The notes beneath the pieces are model-generated. The model ran no database searches, was not told the DNA's origin, and saw only the letters and a list, made by a program, of their open reading frames with translations. Below, piece after piece: positions 22,471 to 34,901 of a stretch of DNA of 64,000 bases; the first letter of the stretch is position 1; every line of letters starts with the position of its first letter. Made by a program: the position numbers and the translations under genes. The DNA lies in contig OU744726.1 in the NCBI GenBank assembly GCA_916613615.1, positions 22,261,515 through 22,325,514 of the forward strand, written 5' to 3'. Source of the stretch: Steromphala cineraria. Its lineage: Eukaryota > Mollusca > Gastropoda > Trochida > Trochidae.

Positions 22471-23641
22471 GTGATTTGAAATCTCCAATATTTGAACAAT
22501 TTACATGTCTGAATTTAAATCGATTCAATTGTCATAAAATATTGCCAGTTTCTTTCCTTTTGTTTGTAAATTAGTTAGTTAACAGTGAGTATTGTAAATT
22601 GTAAAGGCATTAATGGTTTCACGTATGTTGAATATAACATTTAATTAACTGTAAAATAGACCGCAAACTATCTATAACCTTACCACCATATATAAGGGTA
22701 TAAAGGGATCGCTTCATTCTTACTACTGTATCAACTGAAATGCGACTTCTTTCTAAAAAGGAATTCTGCTTTTGGGATTTTATTCTCAGAGCAGTTTCAT
22801 CAATTAAAGTCAGTTACAGTTCAGTTACACTGATAATAGGGACTCTTAAGATAAAACACATTATATAAATGAAGAAGTTTCTCTGTCAAAACAATATTTT
22901 TCTAAGAAATGAGTTAAATTTAAAAGAGCATTGGGTATTTATTTGTATTTTTCAGAAGATATCAACAAAATCCGGTTAACATTAATTTGGATGAATAGCG
23001 AGATTTGAAATAATACCCGTGATGGTCAAATTAACAACGCATAATCCATGAAAAGTGATTTGAAATCTCCAATATTTGAACAATTTACATGTCTGAATTT
23101 AAATCGATTCAATTGTCATAAAATATTGCCAGTTTCTTTCCTTTTGTTTGTAAATAGTTTGTTAGTTAACAGTGAGTATTGTAAATTGTAAAGGCATTAA
23201 TGGTTTCACGTATGTTGAATATAACATTTAATTAACTGTAAAATAGACCGCAAACTATCTATAACCTTACCACCATATATAAGGGTATAAAGGGATCGCT
23301 TCATTCTTACTACTGTATCAACTGAAATGCGACTTCTTTCTAAAAAGGAATTCTGCTTTTGGGATTTTATTCTCAGAGCAGTTTCATCAATTAAAGTCAG
23401 TTACAGTTCAGTTACACTGATAATAGGGACTCTTAAGATAAAACACATTATATAAATGAAGAAGTTTCTCTGTCAAAACAATATTTTTCTAAGAAATGAG
23501 TTAAATTTAAAAGAGCATTGGGTATTTATTTGTATTTTTCAGAAGATATCAACAAAATCCGGTTAACATTAATTTGGATGAATAGCGAGATTTGAAATAA
23601 TACCCGTGATGGTCAAATTAACAACGCATAATCTATGAAAA
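22471..23641. repeat. recent direct tandem duplication, 584 and 587 bp
   Basis: The block at 22471-23054 is repeated at 23055-23641. Both begin GTGATTTGAAATCTCCAATA and end near CGCATAATC(C/T)ATGAAA. By eye the copies differ by a 3-bp insertion in the second (GTAAATTAGTT versus GTAAATAGTTTGTT) and very few substitutions. No coding region or transposon signature is visible. Confidence 0.9.
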
Positions 23642-25707
23642 TGCAGCAAATTGTTCTCACTATGTCAGTACACCTTCAAACTCTTGAGTACATCTCCTTT
23701 AGAATTCAAGGTGTATGTACAGCTTCACTCAAAAAGTTATCTGGAGCCCTGTATCGGTTTAACATAGCTGACGCTGATACCCGATACAACAGCGCTGTGT
23801 CCGCCACGCCCTGCATCTTGCGGCTGAGTAACTACAAATCAACTCGTTGCAAAATCTATATTTTCTATTATTCCTAATTATACCATCACTTGAAAAGCCA
23901 TCAGTGACAAAAAAACACCAGCCTTCTCAATAGAATAAGTATTTATATCTTTGATAACATTTGGAGATAAGGCGGTTGACTTACTTGTAGTGCTGAAACG
24001 TGTCCAACAGCCGAACAGTCGAAAGCTGAACCTGTAAATGACTAACGATTACATTATTGGTTGTGCTAGTCAGAAAACTTATTCAAAGGGAGGTAACTGC
24101 TTTACGGCCCGGGCGAAGAAACAGAAAGTAGAATATAGAGTAGTGTACTTCCTTTACGATAATTTCTAAGAAAAGCGTTGCGAAATGCTTTGTTTATTTA
24201 CAATGGTTACTCTTAGAAACGGTGTATCCGACGAAAGCTCTGAGAGCATTATAGCAAAGTTTTATGTCGTGGGTGTAATTGTTCTCCATTGTATTTAGAC
24301 AAGCATGAAATACCTTTTCGTTCGTCGCAGTCATCGCGCATGCAGCTAAGTTTAGATCATTTTACCTAGATCAACCATGTATTGTAAAAATATTGAATGG
24401 TTGAACACGTAATGTAGACATACATATATTCATTTTTTAATAGATAATTTTAGGACCTGATATATATGCCAAAGCATAAAGTATTTGATGAACCATATTC
24501 TCAGTGTATATTAGGAAAAACCAATATTTCGTTGGATTTCTAAGATCATCTGCACAAAGAAACCCATACTTTAGAAAAGATACCTGATATACTACCCCTG
24601 TGATAAGAAATATCACATCTCAATCGTGTCTGATATTTAAAGGGTCGGCTTAATATTGAATAAGGCAATTATTGTAAGTCACTGATGAAAAACCTCATGT
24701 ACACACAGATATTTCAAATAGTTTATTTAACGTTATCCAATAAGCAGATAGCACCAGTGTTAACAAAGATATATAAATAATAGATGTATATCAGACAAGG
24801 AGAAATAAAATATTTTCCAATGTTGAACAAGAATTTCAATAACACAGATTAGTGTTCAACAATGCATTCATTTACATATAAAACAACACGACTTAAAGCG
24901 AGACTGCGTCCACAATAAATATGAGACACATTTTTATCGACTGAGGTTTCATTAGCTCCTAGCGACTACAAATCAACAGATGTTGTGAAACAAAAACATG
25001 TATATGCTTAAAATATCTATGATAATGTTCACAAAAGGCACACATCCAAACATAAATTAATATATTGAGGAGAATATGATAAACAATTAATAGAACCTTT
25101 TATATTCATTAGATGGATGATAATATTGTTCACAATGGAGATGTATAGATCATTCAAACAATAACATGAGTAAAACTCTTTCTCAAAGTTATATTTGATC
25201 CATACTCTACATTAAAGCTTAACCACCTGATATATTTACAAGCATAATAACGGATCATTTATGGAAGTATAGAATATTTCAATATTAATATTCTGGATGG
25301 TCTTTTAAATTTCATTAATCAAAAACAAAAACAAGCATTGTCAATGTTCTATAAGCATTGTTATCCTTATCACTTATGAGCATCTTTAGAGAAAATAATT
25401 TGGGTATTAAAATCATATAGTATTGATAATATATTGACATCAATTTATTTTTCATATCATTTGTCTTATGTATTGGGCTTTTTTTGTATGGAGCTTTAGT
25501 TTGATCATCTTCTGAATTTTCTGAATTAATATTTCCATCATTATTTACACAAAAGAATAAATGATAAGTCAAGTTATGGTTTAATTCATTTTCATTAACT
25601 GTTTGTGTTAAGTTCCTTTTTAAATTGACTTTCCTGAAATAGTTCATACAAGATGAATCAGACTAAATTCATAGATAAAGATTAAAAGTGATAGTTCTGA
25701 AAAGCAT
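23642..25707. other. gene-free stretch downstream of the F-BAR-like gene
   Basis: This is AT-rich DNA without recognisable coding. The part from about 24700 to 25707 lies just past the stop of the minus-strand gene at 25708 and probably includes its 3' UTR. A 110-codon open frame at 25315-25647 (minus) is low in complexity and shows no domain. Confidence 0.4.
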
Positions 25708-28700
25708 TTAACATATTTCCTTTTCTAAAGACATCTTGTGTTGACGAGCATCCCTGAGTGAAAGTGTGACCATATCAGCAGGGTAGAATCCATATTTCTT
25801 GAGGCCAATTTTAGTTTTCTTGTAGCCGTAAGCCATGCCATTGGCGTTTGTTGCTTTGGTCTGCTTTAGTTTCATACCTGGAAAGTGAATAGAGGACTTC
25901 GCATATGCCAGATTTTAATCAAATCAGACTGATATGAAAATATCAGAATTTACCTTTTACTGGGAACGAACTCGACATACTAGAATATAAAAATCACCGA
26001 GTGGCTCTTATATAAAATAGGGAAGGAGTGTTACCAATATTACCTACATAAATTACACTCAAAGTATCTCTTATTAAACAACATACTTTAAAAGCATTTG
26101 AATTATGACATTTCAAATGAAAAATAAAAAATCCAATTAGAGTAATAGTTTGGTTCCTCAAGATATGAAAAGGAGTGATTCTTTAAGAAAGAAAACATAG
26201 ATAACTTAATACACAGCTTAGCTACCGACTGTCGCCAAAGGAAGTGTTAATTACTTCAATTCAACTCACCAACTCTTATTGAGATTTCAGTTGAGTTTGT
26301 CTTATCCCAGTTTTTGAGAGCAAGTACAGTGACATTCTCCTTCTGACTGCTGTCAAAATCTGAATTACAAAAAGATACTGCAAATTAACATTGTGTGAAA
26401 CAAGCTTGAAAAGTTTTAAGCCTGAAAGTTATATTTTGTCTAGTTTAAAAACTGAATCACAAAATTTCGAAAAAATACCAGTAAATAAGTAACCATTTCA
26501 TTTAAAATTAAAATAAAACAATATGGTTATGATTTATCTGAGAAAATGACATGAACATTCGATTATTTCAGTGTTTTGCTGTGGTGGATCAATAATTATT
26601 GAAAATGGGGATTATGGCACCATCTTTCAAACATGACAAGGGAAGAGATCATTAGGGGTTCAGCCGTTGCTAAATCATATTATTTCAAAACTTTCAAATC
26701 CAACAAACCATCCTTCGATTTGACAGACAAACAAAAACTGTACGGCAAGTCATCCTGTGTAAACCCTGATTTATCACATATCTCTGCCCCATATGTCAAT
26801 GGACCAAAAGGAATCAGAAATAGTTGCTCACGTCTTTCAGGAACTCGGGCACCAAACTCAGCATGACCAGCCATGACACCGGACTCCATGTTTGACCGTC
26901 TTGTTCCATCTGGCTGGTCATCCAGCGAGGCAAGAATCTCATGTAGAACATCGTTCATGCCTCTCTGTTCATTGGTCAGCTTAGGAGCTCTCAGACTGTG
27001 CACCCCTCGGTGTCCTCGATATCCGTCACCACTATCGTCTGAGTCTTCATCAACAGACCTGTCATCTGAGTCGGTGTCATCTTCATCTTCATAATCTCCA
27101 GGGTTGGCGGTGACATCCTATCGAAAGAGACGAACGACTGAGGTCCAGTGATGTCATGATAACAGTGTTTTTCTTAGGTGATCAACTGAGGGGACATTGA
27201 CATATTCTGAGCATATGGGACTCTTTGCAATGATAAAGATATCTCATGTCTCAAAATTTTGAGGGACACGAAACCAAAAGGGTTAACAAATTTTCTCAGG
27301 ACCCTTTGTAGGAACAATACTGTGATTAATAATAGCATAACATCATGAATCAATGGTTTGACATCCTTAGTATCTCAAATCAATATAACCTCAGGGTCAA
27401 CTTCAAGTCAACATGCATTCTGACAGACTTAACAAATCGGAACCATGATCACAATTTAATACATAATAATAATGATTAATCAAGCACAGTTTCTTTGGTC
27501 AAAACAGCCATATAAGAAATTGTATTTAGCACTTATGTCTAAAAACAAGTGAAGAGAAACAAGCAGACAGAGTCAGCAATATCCCCCGCCAAAGGGAAAG
27601 GGTAGTTAAGGATACTATTTGTGGAACAGTGAACAATGATCATGTTGTTTTTCTACAAGCAACCTTTAAGAAATCATGATGTTGTAGTCACTGTAAGGTT
27701 TGTAACACACACAAGAAAACAACCTTAGCCTACCCGTTATTACTTTACAAATTTTGTCAAGGTAGGTCTCACTGTTTTTAGTTTAAAACAATCCTCAATT
27801 TCAATTCCATGGAAACCCCAAAAAGCACATCTCCACACGATGCCCGTTGCACATACCAAGTTTCGTCGAGCTAGGTCTAACCGTTTTGGAGTTGTGCTCC
27901 GGAAACGAAATCCTATGTTACGTTTCCATGGAAACGGGTAAAAATAAAAATGCAAAGAAGTTGAAAACCCCAAAAGGCACATCTCCGCATGATGCCCGTT
28001 GCACATACCAAGTTTCGTCGAGCTAGGTCTCACAGTTTTGGAGTTGTGCTCCGGAAACGAAATCCTATGTTACGTTTCCATGGAAACAGGTAAAATAAAA
28101 ATGCAAAAAAGTTGGAAACCCCAAAAGGCACATCTACACATGATGCCCATTGCACATACCAAGTTTCGTCGAGCTAGGTCTAACCGTTTTGGAGTTGTGC
28201 TCCGGAAACATTATCGGGACGGTCGGACGGACGGACGAACGGACGGACGGAGACCATTTCAATATCCCCCGCCAACTACGTTGGGCAGGGGATAACTACC
28301 AAGCACTTCAGACACTCACCATTCTCTCTGGGAACGTGTACTCCTTCAAGTAAGCGTCCCAATTCTTCCTGGCCATTTTGCGTGTGTTTGACTTCTCTGG
28401 TTCAAAGTCAAGCTCCTCGATCTCCCTGAATCACAATGAAGATATTTACAGACACTTTAATTATAGCCATTGAAGATTGGTATAGAATTTGTATGTAGTG
28501 AATAATCAATAATCAAGCTAAATCAAGCTTGAAACCAACTTATGTTGTTTGGATACAAATGAATAATTATATTTTCATGATATTTCAAATGAAATCAACA
28601 AACTATGATCTACTGTATTAAGACACTCACACTATGTGCTTTAGTTGTGCCTTTCCTGTGTTAAGTCTTGATCTTTACACAGATGAGTTTGGGAGCACAG

Positions 28701-31700
28701 TCTTTATTCTTTGAAGTTTAATCTTGCTCTCAATTTTTGAGAGTATTTAGGAATGCAGATGTTCTCTCTAAACTTGAATATTGCTCTAAAAATTTTAATC
28801 TTAATAAAAATGAATATAGACAATTAAGCATTTTTGTTTGTTTGTTCTCCTAACTGCAATATTTAACTACAGGCTGTCAGCAAAATAAGTGTAGCCTCAA
28901 TAAAGTTGAACAGTGTCATTACAAGCACTAATTCATATAGACAATTTGTTTTTGTTGTTTGTTCTCCTAACAGTTATAACTAACTAAAGAAAAACAATTG
29001 CTGCCTCAATGGGGTTATGCACCTTGATGTCTGGGTTTGGAACTTACTGGAGGCCTGCAGGAATCAGTTTGTGGAGTTTGCCGAGACTCTGGTTGATGAG
29101 AGAGAACATGATGTCCAGCTGACGTTTCTCTCTGCTCAGATACTCCTTCTTCACCTCCTCTGTTTGCTGTAACATTCAATCAATGTCTTCATTTGAAATT
29201 GTTTTTCTAATACTATTGCCAGTTGCAACATAGTGATGCCCTTCAATAACTTATATCGTTAACTTAAACCAGAGACTTCCAACTTCTTAATAAATTTGAC
29301 ACAGTTTCTGCATATTTGATAGAGCCTTGAAAGCACCATTTTATACCCGCAAACTGTTTTCCCCTGTAAATTGCAAATGATTATAGAAGATCTCCATCGA
29401 AAGCTGGAAGCTCAGGTAATAATATAATTCCATATGGTGTACAAAAAAATAGGATAAGGATGTTGTCACATTACATCTTCTATCAGCCCAGCTAAATCTT
29501 TCAGGCCAAAATAAATTTCTCTGTATGATACAAATAGTTATAACACCCATACATAATATACATTGTATATTTCTAATTTTTGTATGTGTGTATATTTCTT
29601 ATTTTCTAAACTTAGAGCTAGCTTAAAAGTTTAGGAGACTTTGAAGGGGAAAAGAAAAATTTCCTTGTTTAAGGATGACTTTGTTTTTTATTACATTGTT
29701 GTGATGTAGGCTATGGGAGTAAAGGGGCAGACATCTAGTTAATGCACGGTTGATTTACAGTTATTTAAGATTTGAGGATAGGGTAGCCATTTACAGAAGT
29801 CCAAAACCATTATTTTCAATAACTTATAATACATGTATTACTTGCCTGGTAGAAGGTTTTCCTGTGTGTTATTTCATTCTCAAAACAAATGTTGTAAGAG
29901 GTGTAAGCTTGGTTCACTTGTTGGTCTAGTTTCATCCAATTCTTATCCTCTTTCAACTCCTCTTCGGACAAATGGGCCAACTTTTTCTCTACATAAAACT
30001 TGTTCTTGTTCTTTCGTGCGTATCTCTGAAACAGAATTATTTTATCATTTCAGATACTTAACTGACAATCGTTCAACAAAACCAATTATTAAATCTCTCT
30101 ACGTTATCAATGATTATGGGTTTACATCAGTTTGAGGAATTCCATATCTTGCGACATTTATTCATATATTCATATTATTCACTGAATCATATTTTTAACT
30201 GAAATGACAGCTGAAACTGAAATTTCGATTATGTAGCAAGAGAGGGTTTTAATAAATTGGGTTCTATGGCAAGCTTTAAACATCTTGACAAAATATAGTT
30301 ATTTCTATCAAAAGATATTTTCAATTATTATTAAAGTATGCCTTTCTTTAGAACGACTCACCTTCCATGCTTTTTCAGTTTCCTTCTCCATTTTCTTATG
30401 TTCTTTGTAATGACTGGTCGCTTTTTTCTTGAGTTGTTCAAATTCCTCATCCGTTGATCTAAACATTTTTATTTCAGTTAAAATTAGAAAATGGACAAAT
30501 GATTGTGGTTGCTTGATTTATTTAATGAATTTAATGACAAAATATTCATTTCACGTTCAAAAATATATGTCCTCATTAATTATTAAATATTCAGTCCTTT
30601 TTGTCCCCTTAAATTTGAAAGGGATACTTAATTGCGAAAAAGTTTTATTGTCAATAGTTTACAAACAGGCCAGTAGTTGGTGACCAATGTAACCAACTCT
30701 ACAAGTGATACAATACAATCTACAACTGTATACAGTATCAATATTAATGAATAAATCAAGGTAAAGCTTCCTACATAAATTCAGACAAACTTACTTAAAA
30801 ACATCAGCGAATGGGCCATCTTGATCTGTGTACCTCTCGAAATCTCCTAAAACCTCTTTGTGGAAGTCAGCCATTTTCTGCACCATTCCACTAACTCGCT
30901 CAGCAGCCGGGTATGAATTCTTGCCAGTACCAGTATTGTACACATTACCTGTAGAACAGAAAAAAATGTTTGAATCGTTTCAGGTTTCCATTAATTGCAA
31001 CCCAGGGATAAAGGAATGCAAATTTAACTATACCTAAAATAGAGAGTTTCAGCTTTTTAACAGAATAACCTCAAATGAAATATTACCTTTAATATAGTAT
31101 AGCCAAGCTGGCTATGGGTCTTGAAACATTCTTAAATGAAATCAAGATAATTCAGTACACACAAAAGTGTGTACACTTATATTTTAAGAAATATGAAAGT
31201 CACAGAGAAATTTAATAATTATTCAAACATACTGAAAATATCAGAAATATGATAGATAATTATATCTGAATGTGCAGAATATCTCTTAAAAGTGTGCAAA
31301 CCACAAAATGATCAACAAAAATTTCAATAGAGCTGTTGACCTGTCAGTTACTCACAGAATTCTGAGAACATCTTGAGCCCATCTGTAGCCTCAGTGAGAT
31401 GATCAAAGTAAGCCTGATTCGCTCCCACCATAGTACAGAGGAAGGATCTCCATGTCTTCAACTCCAGGAAACTGCAAATTGCCAAATAGTTTACAATTGA
31501 TTGCCTTCCTTTTTTTATCATTTTCAGAGATATATCAAAATGAAATCTTTCAAAGCTTGACTAGTACTATACATGTATTTATTTAATTGTGCCATATGAA
31601 AATCACTATGAGATGCTTAGCCTTATGTTTTGACTACATCTGATGTGGTGGAAACGATAGTGACATCACAATTTATCATCCAAAAGTGGCTACCACAGTA

Positions 31701-34700
31701 GATATCGCTTTTCTGAGATCAAGCGATATCTACAAGCGATATCTACAATCATATCGTCATAATCCTATTTATTACCTACGAGAGCAGTCATATCGAGGTT
31801 CATATTTTCATATGTTGCCCTAATGCAAAATATCACTTTTGTATTGTGACGTCACGTAATAAACAATGCTTTGACGTCACGCTTCACATATGACGTCACA
31901 ATCTCTACGGGCCGGCGGCGGCTAGTCCGCCTACGGGGATGTGTAATTTTTGAGTATTTTCTTTAATTTTGGGACTACGGTAATAAACAGAATATTATAT
32001 TCGTGCCCATGACATACTATGTTTACGACACGAGTGGCTAAATATTAGTATTTCCCGAGCGAGAGCGAGGGATATACTGATATTTAGGCACGAGTGTCGT
32101 AAACATAGTATGATATTATTTAGTGTAGGACACTCATTTAATATCCTCTATTTACATCATCAGTAAAATGACATCACAACGACTGACAACATATTTATTC
32201 TTTACTCACTTATTCAGAGATACTTGCATACAAAAGGTTCTAAATTTTATGTTTTGTTTGTAGATTTTGCAAAAGCCTTCGATTCTGTCCACAGAGAAAA
32301 ATTATGGACTCTACTTGATAATCATTCATTAAGTAGTAAAATGAGTAAACTTTTAAGAAGTATTTACGATAACGTAAAGATGTGCGTGAGAAACAACAAT
32401 GAAATATCTGAAACTTTTGAAAGCCAGATAGGAGTAAGACAAGGTTGTATATTGAGCCCATTCCTATTTTCTTTTTTCATTAATGAATTAGCAATACAGA
32501 TTCACGATAACTGCTCTAATGGTATCCAATTACATCCAGATATAGTACAGTTATTTCTCCTATTGTTTGCCGATGACATCATTCTCTTCTCAAGCACGGT
32601 ACGGGGATTACAAGCAGAAATAAATGAATTGGAAAAATACTGTAAGGATTGGAAACTAACCGTTAATAGAGCTACAACTAAGATAATTGTGTTCAAAAAT
32701 GGAGGTAAACTTGCTGCAAACGAAAAGTGGTATTTTAAAGGCGAGACTATTGAAACAACCACATCATATAAATATCTAGGAGTTTATTTCACAAACCACC
32801 TTTCATGGTCTTTGCATGCCAGGAACGCATCGACGCAAGCAAAGAAAATATTAATAGGAATAATGAGATATATACATATTGGGTGATTTGCCTTATGAAG
32901 CTTTCTTTAGGATATTTGATGCTAAGATTAGTACAATACTCCTTTACGGTGCCGAGGTTTGGGGGCTTAATGCATTTGATATCATAGAAAAAGTACATTT
33001 ATTTGCAATGAAAAAATTCCTGGGTGTGAAGTCTACTACTTCTAACATAATGATCTACGGTGATTGTGGCAGATTTCCATTATATGTGGACTCAAAGGTA
33101 AAAGTTATAAAATACTGGTTGAAAATATTAGAAATGCCATCTCATAGATTACCCAAAAAATGTTATAATATGATGATGTTGTATGACAAAAATGGAAAAA
33201 ATAATTGGGTCACAGATTTAAAGATTAGTTATGTTCGATCGGTTTTGGTAATGTATGGTTTGATCAATGTATACACTCTCACACGCGGTTTCTCATATCC
33301 TTTAAACAAAGGTTGCAAGATATTTATCAACAAGATTGGCTTCATAAAGTATCTTTATCAAATAAATGTTTCTATTACAGAATGTTCAAATAGTCTATAT
33401 GCAATGGAATCTATTTATCTACTTTGAATGTTAGGAAATTCAGAATTTCACTTACAAGATTTCGCTGCTCATCACATGAATTGTTAATTGAAACTGGTAG
33501 ATATGTTGGCTTAGAAAGAGAACATAGATTATGTAAAATGTGTAATTTAAATGTAATTGAAGATGAGTACCATTTTCTTTGTGTCTGTCCATCCTACCTT
33601 GATTTAAGATATAAGTACATTAAAAAATATTACTTTACGAATCATAATATTTATAAATTCATATCTTTAATCAGCTGCTCTAGCAAAAGGCATGTTGAAA
33701 ATCTGTCAATGTTCTTTTACCATGCCTTTATTCTCAGAAAAAATACACTCTCTTCTGTCTAAAACTGCTTGTATATACATGTATGTACTATAGGCCTGTG
33801 GCCTCTTTAAGTGCAAAAATAATAAAATTTCAACTCGACATCACAAGGCTTCGGCATCTCTTAGAACACAGATGACAATACTATGACGTCACAAAGTTCA
33901 TGGCGTAACAATGCTATGACGTCATAATGCTGATGACGTCACAATGCAATGACCTCACTGTTCAAGAAGTCTAATGGAAGTTTTGTGTTCAGATAATAAT
34001 AATAAAAACACTTTATTGTCCTCAGTAAATACATAGGTACTACATTGGAAATTTTACTTGTGCCGAAGCCACGGGCAGCCATAGTGCAGCGCCAGTTAAA
34101 TCGTTGTTCTGCCTTTACAATGCTGAGTGTCAAGCAAGACAGCAACAACTCCCAACTTTTAACGTCTTTTGGTATGACGCGACCGGGAATCGAACCCCGG
34201 TCTTCCGGGTGACGAGCGGACACTCTACCACTGAGCTACGCCCCCGGTATATACATGTAAGATAAGATAAGATAAGATAAGATAACACTTTATTACCCAA
34301 AAGGGAATTCTTCTTGAATTCTTGAATTCATGAAATATGTTCATTCTTTTGCTAATGACTGTTGAAAAATGATTTGGATGATATATAAAATCTCACCCTC
34401 GTGTCTTCTGATATCAAATATATCAACACTCGTTGATTAAAGTAAAAATATCCTCGGCAAGCCTCGGATATTTGTAACTTTAATCAACTCGTGTTGATAT
34501 ATTTGATATCAGAAGACACTTGGGTGAGATTCTCTAATAGCTAAGAATCTCAGCTTATAATTTCTTCATTGGTAGAACATAACATTTGATTCGTCAAACG
34601 CGAAAACAATAAATCTAAAACGTCCTTGTAGAACTTAAATCATTTGCTTCAAACGGTAAGCTATTGCGTTTACTTGATATTTACGTATTAATATTAACGT

Positions 34701-34901
34701 AAGATGCAGAGAACTAGCATAATTACGTTAGATCTGCATGGGCATTGAAGAGAAGCATCTTTTTCAGTGGCTTTCCTTCCATTTCGAATGTTGGCGCTTG
34801 TATGACTTCTCTCAAGTCTGAACAGAATGTTGTCAATGGCAACCGCGCATGACATTTGAGGACTTCCGCCGTGAAGTTGATGCACCATGTAAATAATTTA
34901 C
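25708..34901 (-). CDS. F-BAR-like coiled-coil protein with acidic linker, 10 exons seen, 5' end missing
   Basis: Exons read on the minus strand: 34727-34901, 31356-31471, 30795-30948, 30362-30458, 29846-30025, 29048-29166, 28320-28425, 26832-27117, 26270-26359, 25708-25877 (stop TAA at 25708). All junction phases match, giving 497 residues plus a missing start. The middle (about residues 110-330) is rich in Lys/Glu helices such as FEQLKKKATSHYKEHKKMEK and KKEYLSREKRQLDIMFSLIN, resembling an F-BAR/BAR membrane-binding coiled coil. Then come an acidic stretch (DYEDEDDTDSDDRSVDEDSD) and an unrecognised C-terminus ending RQHKMSLEKEIC. The intron after 29846-30025 starts GC instead of GT. Reading through the donor at 26832 gives an alternative end at 26680. 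A LINE, a SINE and an inverted-repeat element occupy its introns. The family call is tentative; the exon chain is well supported, and exon 34727-34901 is the least certain. Confidence 0.7.
27580..28294. mobile_element. inverted-repeat element with three 145-bp units and GGAC tract
   Basis: The left end TATCCCCCGCC is answered by GGGCAGGGGATA at the right. From about 27811 to 28228 three tandem units of about 145 bp each carry CCCCAAAA.GCACATCT, CATACCAAGTTTCGTCGAGC and GGAGTTGTGCTCCGGAAAC. A (CGGA)n-type tract follows at 28217-28250, and the element closes with a hairpin whose arms repeat its terminal sequence (CCCCCGCCAAC / GTTGGGCAGGGG). It lies in an intron of the F-BAR-like gene. The same layout recurs at 46004-46501 and 58228-60263. 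Confidence 0.7.
31847..31898. promoter_or_regulatory. cluster of three TGACGTCA (CRE-type) palindromes
   Basis: Exact TGACGTCA octamers start at 31847, 31872 and 31891. The octamer is the CREB/ATF consensus. They lie in an intron of the F-BAR-like gene, about 300 bp from the LINE at 32215, and a second cluster of three lies beyond that LINE. A regulatory role is inference only; a repeat element rich in the octamer is equally possible. Confidence 0.35.
32013..32112. repeat. foldback element, about 100 bp
   Basis: CATACTATGTTTACGACACG is mirrored by GTGTCGTAAACATAGTATG, and the inner arms (CTAAATATTAGTAT / ATACTGATATTTAG) also pair. The loop region is CCCGAGCGAGAGCGAGGG. It sits about 100 bp from the LINE insertion. 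Confidence 0.7.
32215..33830 (+). mobile_element. 5'-truncated non-LTR retrotransposon with broken reverse transcriptase
   Basis: Reverse-transcriptase motifs appear in order: VDFAKAFDSVHREKLW (A), IGVRQGCILSPFLFSFFIN (B), LLFADDIILFS (C, FADD in place of YADD), SYKYLGVYF, then ILLYGAEVWG. The frame shifts near 32875 and returns near 33300, and a stop interrupts near 33389. The last part (RKFRISLTRFRCSSHELLIE, CKMCNL, DEYHFLCVCP) is the zinc-binding tail typical of this widespread invertebrate LINE group, probably Nimb/I-like. The 5' end including the endonuclease is missing. It lies in the intron between exons 34727-34901 and 31356-31471 of the minus-strand gene, in the opposite orientation. 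Confidence 0.82.
33884..33941. promoter_or_regulatory. second cluster of three TGACGTCA palindromes
   Basis: Exact octamers start at 33884, 33917 and 33934, each followed or preceded by CACAA/AATGC-type sequence (GACGTCACAA twice). The spacing differs from the cluster at 31847-31898. Their position on the other side of the LINE suggests that one CRE-rich block may have been split by the insertion. Confidence 0.35.
33992..34245 (-). mobile_element. tRNA-derived SINE, about 254 bp, copy 1
   Basis: Read on the minus strand, the head GGGGGCGTAGCTCAGTGG contains an A box and GGGTTCGATTCCCGG a B box. The anticodon-like loop TCGTCAC suggests an aspartate-tRNA (GTC) origin. A tRNA-unrelated body follows (TGCACTATGGCTGCCCGTGG), then ACAATAAAGTG and an ATT-repeat tail. 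The body and tail show that it is a SINE and not a tRNA gene. A decayed relative lies at 35297-35476. Confidence 0.85.
34252..34320 (-). mobile_element. 3' end remnant of the Rex1-like LINE family
   Basis: On the minus strand it reads TTCCCTTTTGGGTAATAAAG, then TGTTATCTTATCTTATCTTA. This matches the 3' end of the element at 41600-42595 (TTCCCTTGGGACAATAAAGA, then TTATC repeats). Only the terminal 70 bp is present, immediately beside the SINE at 33992-34245. Confidence 0.6.
34391..34529. repeat. foldback element, about 140 bp
   Basis: TCTCACCCTCGTGTCTTCTG pairs with CAGAAGACACTTGGGTGAGA, and the inner arms (GATATCAAATATATCAACAC, TTGATTAAAGT) pair with their complements. The loop carries ATCCTCGGCAAGCCTCGGAT, itself a small hairpin. 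Confidence 0.75.

Noticed and set aside
25315..25647. 110-codon minus-strand open frame as a gene
   Set aside because: Low-complexity, Asn/Lys-rich, downstream of the stop of the F-BAR-like gene; more likely 3' UTR or flank.
27740..28353. overlapping open frames in the 28-kb block
   Set aside because: They repeat with the 145-bp tandem units on both strands and have no splice or start context; the block is a mobile element in an intron.
34170..34245. tRNA-Asp gene on the minus strand
   Set aside because: A and B boxes are present, but the sequence runs directly into a tRNA-unrelated body and an ATT-repeat tail, and a decayed relative lies 1 kb away. It is the head of a SINE.
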